A stretch of DNA of 10,347 nucleotides from an uncultured Megamonas sp. Lineage in GTDB: Bacteria > Bacillota > Negativicutes > Selenomonadales > Selenomonadaceae. Below are positions 6,601 to 10,347 of the stretch, piece by piece. Made by a program: the position numbers and the translations under genes. How positions within the stretch are numbered: the first letter of the stretch is position 1; each line of letters opens with the position of its first letter. The notes below the pieces were generated by a model. It saw nothing but the letters and a program-made list of their open reading frames with translations, did no database searches and had not been told where the DNA came from. The DNA lies in assembly GCA_900554895.1 (NCBI GenBank), contig USIX01000078.1, positions 1 through 10,347 of the forward strand, read 5' to 3'.

Positions 6601-8010
6601 TTATTTATCTTTGCCCCAAGTACGTTCGAGTTCTCTAACGATTTCAGCATGTTTTTCTTCCGTTAATTTAACTTTCGTTTTGTAGATTAAAGTTGCTACG
6701 ATTAAGAATACGATAGGAGTTGCAAACATAATCATCATAAATGTCATTTTATTGGCATCAGTAACAGTATCTACCGTAGCGCCGCCGGACATACCAACCC
6801 AAACAGCCGTGAAACCAACGATTGCACCGGTTACGGCACCGGATAATTTGTTGATTAGAGGACGAATGGAAAGGATAAGGCTTTCATCACGATGGCCGAT
6901 TTTAAGCTGACCATATTCAACAGTATCTGTAATTGTCATTAATACAACGAGGAATACAAGCGGCTGAGGAAGGTTGAACAAACCTGCTGCAACGAGGCAC
7001 ATAGCAGTGTTCTGACCAGCGAAAGCATAGATGATGAGCGCGATTACCATGATTGCAACGGATGCAACGAATAATTTGCGTCTTTTGAAGTTTTTCGTTA
7101 AAGTAGGGAAAAGAGCAACGGCAAGCAAGCCGATGATAACGTTGATAATACCTAAAGAAGATAATACAGTGGAGTCACCTAAGATATAAGTGAAGTAGTA
7201 CATCTGGAAAGCATTTACAAGGTCCTGACCTAAGCAGAAGATGAGGAATGTAATAGCAATCCACATTAACTGGTCATTTTTACCTAAGATGGAGAATACT
7301 TCTTTAAAAGATGTTTCTTTTTTGTTCTGACGAAGTGCGGAAGCATGTTCTTTTGTACCAAGACCGAGGATGATAGCACCTAAAATGGAGATACCGCCGC
7401 CGATAATGGCGAATGCGAGCCAGCCCTGAGCATCACCGACACCGCCGTTCTGATTTACGGAGAAGAACAGAACAATCGGAATAACCATTACTGTAACGAG
7501 CTGAGCACCGAATACGGAACCGATACGGGCAAATGTTGCTGTGATTTCACGTTCACGGGAATCAAAGGACATAGCCGGAACCATGGACCAGATAGCAACG
7601 TCTTTTGCAGAATAGAAAATATCCATGATGATATATAAGATAGCAAAGATAATCAGATACATCATCGGGGAAGAAGTAAGACCACCCATGTCAGTAAACA
7701 GAATAACGAGGGAAACTGCAGCAATCAAACCGCCGATAATAACCCATGGTTTAAATCTGCCCCATCTGGTATTCGTTTTATCAATCGTATTACCGATAAA
7801 CGGGTCAATGAAAAGTTCCGCAACGCGGATTACCAGGATAACAGTCGTTATAGTGGCAATCATCCATTCATCATGAGCCTTGTCTCCAGAGTTGAACAAG
7901 TTACTGGTTATGAACATGATGAAATACGTATTAACCATCATGAAGAATATATCATGACCAAATGTACCGCACGCATATGCTATACGCGACAAAAGTTTAT
8001 TGCCTTGCAT
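6601..8010 (-). CDS. GPH-family sugar:cation symporter, LacS/RafP-like (symporter B)
   Basis: Paralogue of symporter A, also 469 aa and roughly 70-75% identical by eye, with matching membrane segments and the same C-terminal tail (LTEEKHAEIV, then LERTWGKDK). Cation-site residues E65 and D69 in AELFIDPFIG correspond to MelB D55 and D59, with I68 in place of Asn. The signature continues DKTNTRWGRFKPW. The LacS-type motif K370-x2-H373-x2-E376 (LKIGHRDE) is intact, so both copies should be active. It should import a sugar, by family plausibly a galactoside, with H+ or Na+. The start is ATG 8010 with AGGAGG 7 nt upstream; eight more in-frame codons upstream are rejected. It follows kinase-like B by 49 bp and is closed by a strong terminator. 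Differences from A lie mainly in the loop after the first helix, the middle of helices and the region after residue 410, which may reflect a different substrate. Confidence 0.93.
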   Translation of the reverse strand: MQGNKLLSRIAYACGTFGHDIFFMMVNTYFIMFITSNLFNSGDKAHDEWMIATITTVILVIRVAELFIDPFIGNTIDKTNTRWGRFKPWVIIGGLIAAVSLVILFTDMGGLTSSPMMYLIIFAILYIIMDIFYSAKDVAIWSMVPAMSFDSREREITATFARIGSVFGAQLVTVMVIPIVLFFSVNQNGGVGDAQGWLAFAIIGGGISILGAIILGLGTKEHASALRQNKKETSFKEVFSILGKNDQLMWIAITFLIFCLGQDLVNAFQMYYFTYILGDSTVLSSLGIINVIIGLLAVALFPTLTKNFKRRKLFVASVAIMVIALIIYAFAGQNTAMCLVAAGLFNLPQPLVFLVVLMTITDTVEYGQLKIGHRDESLILSIRPLINKLSGAVTGAIVGFTAVWVGMSGGATVDTVTDANKMTFMMIMFATPIVFLIVATLIYKTKVKLTEEKHAEIVRELERTWGKDK

Positions 8011-8017
8011 AAAAAAT

Positions 8018-8023
8018 CCTCCT
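8018..8023 (-). promoter_or_regulatory. Ribosome binding site that fixes the symporter B start
   Basis: A perfect AGGAGG on the minus strand, 7 nt before ATG 8010, the same arrangement as in the paralogue. The start at 8034 would overlap this site and lacks one of its own. Confidence 0.85.
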
Positions 8024-8059
8024 AAGTAAAACAAATCCTAAAATAAAAATAATTTAAAT

Positions 8060-8659
8060 TTATTTTTTCACCGTATCAATATATTTAATGATAGCATCCG
8101 CTATATCATCCAAAGAAGATTTGCTTGTATTTACAACTAAATCGTAATTTGCCGGTTCGCCCCATTTTTTACCTGTATAATAGTTGTAGTATCTAGCTCT
8201 TTTGTCGTCTTCTTTGTTCAGTTCTTTTAATGTTTTGCCGTCATAAACGTCTTTGCCTCTCTGTTCTCTGTATTCATCATCGGCGCAAACGAATATGGAA
8301 AAATGATTTGGCAGGTCTTCAAGTACATAGTCGGCAGAACGGCCTAAGATAACGCACGGACCGTCATCTGCCAGTCGTCTGATTACGCCTGCTTCAGCGA
8401 TGAACATGCCGCGGCTGGATTCGCCGGCATGGTTGCCGAAGGAATGGAACGGTACATAAGTCAGTGTCATCGGTTCAACTGTATTTTCCAGTTCTTTTAA
8501 ACCGTCTTCATCTAAATCGTCAATACCGAGTTTGGCAGCTGCAAGATGAATAATCTGCTTATCGTACAATTTTACGTTCAGTTTTTTGGCTAAAATGGTA
8601 GCCAATTCACGACCGCCGCAACCGTACTGTCTACTTACCGTGATTACAACGTTTTTCAT
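8060..8659 (-). CDS. Cytidylate-kinase-like family protein (kinase-like B)
   Basis: This 199-residue paralogue of kinase-like A starts at ATG 8659 with GAGGGG 6 nt upstream. It shares the ITVSRQYGCGGREL nucleotide-binding loop (no Walker Lys), KLYDKQII, the long invariant stretch from MTLTYVPFHSFGNHAGESSR through GRSADYVLED, and the lid-like RARYYNYYTGKKWGEP. Substitutions between the copies are few, mostly conservative and clustered near residues 48-54, 115-130 and the C-terminus; the invariant centre suggests selection on a shared function. It is the first gene of module B, 49 bp before symporter B. It may phosphorylate a nucleotide, an imported sugar derivative or a protein, or act as a nucleotide-binding regulator; sequence alone does not decide. 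Confidence 0.88.
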   Translation of the reverse strand: MKNVVITVSRQYGCGGRELATILAKKLNVKLYDKQIIHLAAAKLGIDDLDEDGLKELENTVEPMTLTYVPFHSFGNHAGESSRGMFIAEAGVIRRLADDGPCVILGRSADYVLEDLPNHFSIFVCADDEYREQRGKDVYDGKTLKELNKEDDKRARYYNYYTGKKWGEPANYDLVVNTSKSSLDDIADAIIKYIDTVKK

Positions 8660-8728
8660 AGATAACCCCTCACTTTAAAAAATAAAATGTAATAAATAAG
8701 ATAGCAATGAATAGAAGATATATAAAAA

Positions 8729-8756
8729 ATAAATTTATTCGTTTTTTGTGAAAATT
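8729..8756 (-). repeat. Conserved 28-bp leader block, copy B
   Basis: Identical to 6351-6378, with the palindrome AATAAATTTATT (8728-8739) at its kinase-proximal end. The flanking leader sequences between block and gene are not conserved, so the identity is not simply a recent duplication of the whole leader. Confidence 0.75.
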
Positions 8757-8761
8757 CTTTT

Positions 8762-8775
8762 TGAAAACGTTTACA
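8762..8775 (-). promoter_or_regulatory. cre-like operator (LacI/CcpA type), copy B
   Basis: TGAAAACGTTTACA matches the cre consensus TGWAARCGYTWNCW at every position. It lies 20 bp downstream of the -10 hexamer, consistent with catabolite or LacI-family repression of module B. Confidence 0.83.
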
Positions 8776-8795
8776 TATCTTCTTAACATGATTGT

Positions 8796-8824
8796 ATTAT
8801 AATACATTCTCTTTCCAAATGCAA
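8796..8824 (-). promoter_or_regulatory. Predicted promoter of module B
   Basis: On the minus strand TTGCAT (8824-8819), a 17-bp spacer and a perfect TATAAT (8801-8796). The -10 lies within the 14-bp perfect palindrome TGTATTATAATACA (8793-8806). Predicted transcription starts roughly 130 nt before the kinase-like ATG, leaving a long leader that contains the cre-like site and the 28-bp block. Confidence 0.75.
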
Positions 8825-8862
8825 CATAAATTTTAAAAAAATTATAGATATTACAGACAATT

Positions 8863-8914
8863 TCAGCTCCGTTTCCGCGAAGATAAAGTGTTTCTCCTGC
8901 GAAAACAGAGCTGA
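8863..8914 (-). other. Long interrupted hairpin downstream of the ABC permease gene
   Basis: TCAGCTC (8863-8869) pairs with GAGCTGA (8908-8914), continued by GTTT/AAAC and CGC/GCG across single mismatches. It begins 26 nt past the permease stop. Neither strand has a U-tract right after the stem, so it is not a canonical intrinsic terminator; it may be an imperfect terminator or an mRNA 3'-end stabiliser. Confidence 0.5.
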
Positions 8915-8939
8915 CAACATAAGTAGTATAAATTTGTTA

Positions 8940-9680
8940 TTATTTATTCCAGCTGCAAAAATATCGTTCGCATAAATCAAGAATGCCGAACAGACACAGA
9001 CCGATTAAACTTAAAACGATTATTCCGGCATACATATCCAGATAATTGACGCGCAGCCATGCATCCATGATGAAATAACCCATGCCGTATTTTGTACCGA
9101 ATGTTTCAGTAAAGAATAAAACGGATATTGCCGTACCCATAGCTACACGCAGTGCCGTTATAAAATTCGGCAGAACGGCCGGCCACAGTATCTTGCAGAA
9201 GATATCCTTGAACGAAGCGCCCAGCGTATACAGCGGATAAAACATCTCTTTCGGAATGGCGCCGATGCCGTCGCGCAGCGCCACCAATACCTGAAATATC
9301 ACGATTAAGAATATCATGAGAATTTTCGGCAGTTCGCCGATGCCGAAAAGCAGCATCAATATCGGCAGCAGTGCGATTTTGGGAACGGGATACGTTAAAT
9401 ACACAATGGGAGCTAAAAGCGTATCCGCTTTTTTGGCATAACCCATCAGAATTCCCAGAGGTACTCCGACCGCCACCGCAAGCAGAACGCCTGCTATAAT
9501 GCGCCAAAGACTGTACAGTGCATGAATGGCTATTGTATCGCTGAAAATATTTACCAGACGTTCTATTGCCAAGTAAGGCGACGGAATTATCGGCAGGTGA
9601 GCTATGAGCGAAATTATATACCATACAACCAGTAGAAAAATTATAGCAGGAATATAAAAATAAAAGGATTTACGTTTCAT
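8940..9680 (-). CDS. ABC transporter permease, SsuC/TauC type
   Basis: This 246-residue inner-membrane permease is a typical length for the sulfonate/nitrate/taurine-type importers (BPD_transp_1 domain). It starts with a membrane segment (about residues 7-27), followed by the PSPYLAIERL linker common in this group. Further segments lie near 58-80, 103-132, 183-200 and 216-235. The cytoplasmic EAA-like coupling loop is at about 145-179 (MFYPLYTLGASFKDIFCKI, then LP at 170-171), where it should contact the ATPase. ATG 9680 overlaps the ATPase gene by 11 bp, indicating translational coupling, with an AGG-type binding site inside the upstream gene. The substrate cannot be called: aliphatic sulfonate, taurine, nitrate-like anions and thiamine precursors all use this architecture. 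The periplasmic binding protein is not in the window. Confidence 0.9.
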   Translation of the reverse strand: MKRKSFYFYIPAIIFLLVVWYIISLIAHLPIIPSPYLAIERLVNIFSDTIAIHALYSLWRIIAGVLLAVAVGVPLGILMGYAKKADTLLAPIVYLTYPVPKIALLPILMLLFGIGELPKILMIFLIVIFQVLVALRDGIGAIPKEMFYPLYTLGASFKDIFCKILWPAVLPNFITALRVAMGTAISVLFFTETFGTKYGMGYFIMDAWLRVNYLDMYAGIIVLSLIGLCLFGILDLCERYFCSWNK

Positions 9681-10347
9681 TATTCTTACCTGCCTTCGCT
9701 AAATATATGCGCAGCTGTCTGCTTAGCTGTGCAAATTGAATTCTTTCGCGGAAATTTCTGTCGGCAAACAGCGGATTGTCAATAGTTTTATAAATTTTAC
9801 CGGGACTGTTCGTCATCACCACGATTTTCTGTCCCAGATACAGTGCTTCTTCTACATAATGCGTTACAAGCACGGTTGTAACGTTCTGTTTCTGCCACAG
9901 GTTGATGAAAACATCCTGCATCTCTTCACGAGTGATGGCATCAAGTGCGGAAAACGGTTCGTCCATCAGCAGCAGGTCGGCATTGAGGGCAAATGCGCGG
10001 GCAAGGCTTACACGCTGCTGCTGACCGCCGCTGAGTTCCTTCGGATAACGCTCCAGCAGTTTATCCAGTCCCAGGCTTGTGATTAAATTTTGAGGCAGTT
10101 TTGCTCTGCTTTTATGTTTTATCGTCAATCCGAGCATGATATTGTCCTTGACTTTCAGCCATGGCAACAGCCCGTAATTTTGCGGAATGAAACCGATGGT
10201 CTGCTTTTTGGGACTGGGAACCGCTTTGTTGATGAGCACATTCCCGGTATAATTGCGGTTTAAGCCTGCCAATACGTTGAGCAGTGTGGATTTACCGCAT
10301 CCGGAAGGTCCAATCACAGCGCAGACTGAACCTGTTTCCAGCTTAAG
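9670..10347 (-). CDS. ABC transporter ATP-binding protein, SsuB/TauB type (5' truncated by window edge)
   Basis: The frame is open to the right edge, so the GTG at 10317 is an internal Val codon just before the Walker A motif and not a start; about 25-35 N-terminal residues are missing. In-window numbering from the edge: Walker A GPSGCGKST (13-21), Q-loop IPQNYGLLPW with Q56, signature LSGGQQQR (105-112), Walker B LLLMDE (125-130), D-loop SALD, and switch H163 (VTHYVEEAL). LLPWLKVKDNI after the Q-loop is typical of the nitrate/sulfonate/taurine importer ATPases. All catalytic motifs are intact. It powers the overlapping permease (11-bp overlap at 9670-9680). The binding-protein gene may lie upstream, beyond the window. 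Confidence 0.93.
   Translation of the reverse strand, partial: LKLETGSVCAVIGPSGCGKSTLLNVLAGLNRNYTGNVLINKAVPSPKKQTIGFIPQNYGLLPWLKVKDNIMLGLTIKHKSRAKLPQNLITSLGLDKLLERYPKELSGGQQQRVSLARAFALNADLLLMDEPFSALDAITREEMQDVFINLWQKQNVTTVLVTHYVEEALYLGQKIVVMTNSPGKIYKTIDNPLFADRNFRERIQFAQLSRQLRIYLAKAGKNNET

Noticed and set aside
4207..8659. Possibility that the repeated module is a composite mobile element
   Set aside because: No transposase, terminal inverted repeats or target-site duplication are visible, and the copies have diverged too far for a recent insertion; an old tandem duplication explains it.
8783..8980. Minus-strand open frame of 65 codons overlapping the permease 3' end
   Set aside because: It lacks a ribosome binding site, has a protein without recognisable features, runs through the hairpin and promoter region of module B, and overlaps the permease stop.
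9106..9624. Minus-strand 172-codon frame inside the permease gene
   Set aside because: It is a frame-shifted shadow of a permease with clear membrane segments and an EAA loop; its composition (Ser, Arg, Gly rich) is typical of a wrong frame.
8940..10347. Higher G+C look of the ABC transporter genes as a sign of transfer
   Set aside because: The difference is modest by eye, the genes are intact and overlapping, and no mobile element or tRNA borders them.

Overview
The window looks like a low-GC, anaerobic, Firmicutes-type chromosome, most plausibly a gut member of the Negativicutes or a related clostridial lineage. This is inferred from the A/T-rich spacers, strong AGGAGG ribosome binding sites, a class I hybrid cluster protein, LacS-like GPH symporters and cre-like operators. 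No RNA gene or other marker fixes the taxon. I see no rRNA, tRNA, CRISPR array, phage gene or insertion sequence.

Layout, left to right. Positions 1-611 (+) hold the C-terminal effector domain of a DeoR/GlpR-type regulator whose DNA-binding end is cut by the window edge; a hairpin terminator follows. Positions 817-2457 (+) encode a complete class I hybrid cluster protein (hcp) with all expected cluster ligands. It converges on an unrecognised 169-residue protein (2530-3039, -), with a bidirectional terminator between them. From 3229 to 8659 everything lies on the minus strand. Read in transcription order, it is kinase-like protein B, symporter B, terminator, kinase-like protein A, symporter A, a weaker hairpin, then an AraC-family regulator. 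The right end (8940 to the edge, -) is a two-gene ABC transporter cassette of the SsuBC/TauBC type: an ATPase truncated at the edge, overlapping its permease by 11 bp.

The centre of interest is the tandemly repeated two-gene module made of a cytidylate-kinase-like protein followed by a LacS/RafP-like GPH sugar symporter. The kinase-like proteins are both 199 aa and close to 89% identical by eye. The symporters are both 469 aa and roughly 70-75% identical. Each copy also carries its own promoter, a near-consensus cre-type operator 19-20 bp downstream of the -10 hexamer, and an identical 28-bp block in the predicted 5' leader. Keeping the pairing, order and control region in both copies suggests that the small kinase-like protein works with the symporter, though its activity cannot be read from sequence. 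The adjacent AraC regulator resembles MsmR/RafR-type sugar regulators and is a natural candidate activator. No glycosidase is present in the window, so the substrate (a galactoside by analogy with LacS/RafP) stays open.

Translation starts for symporter A, symporter B and kinase-like protein A were placed at internal ATGs that have good ribosome binding sites, which shortens the maximal open frames and gives the paralogues equal lengths.
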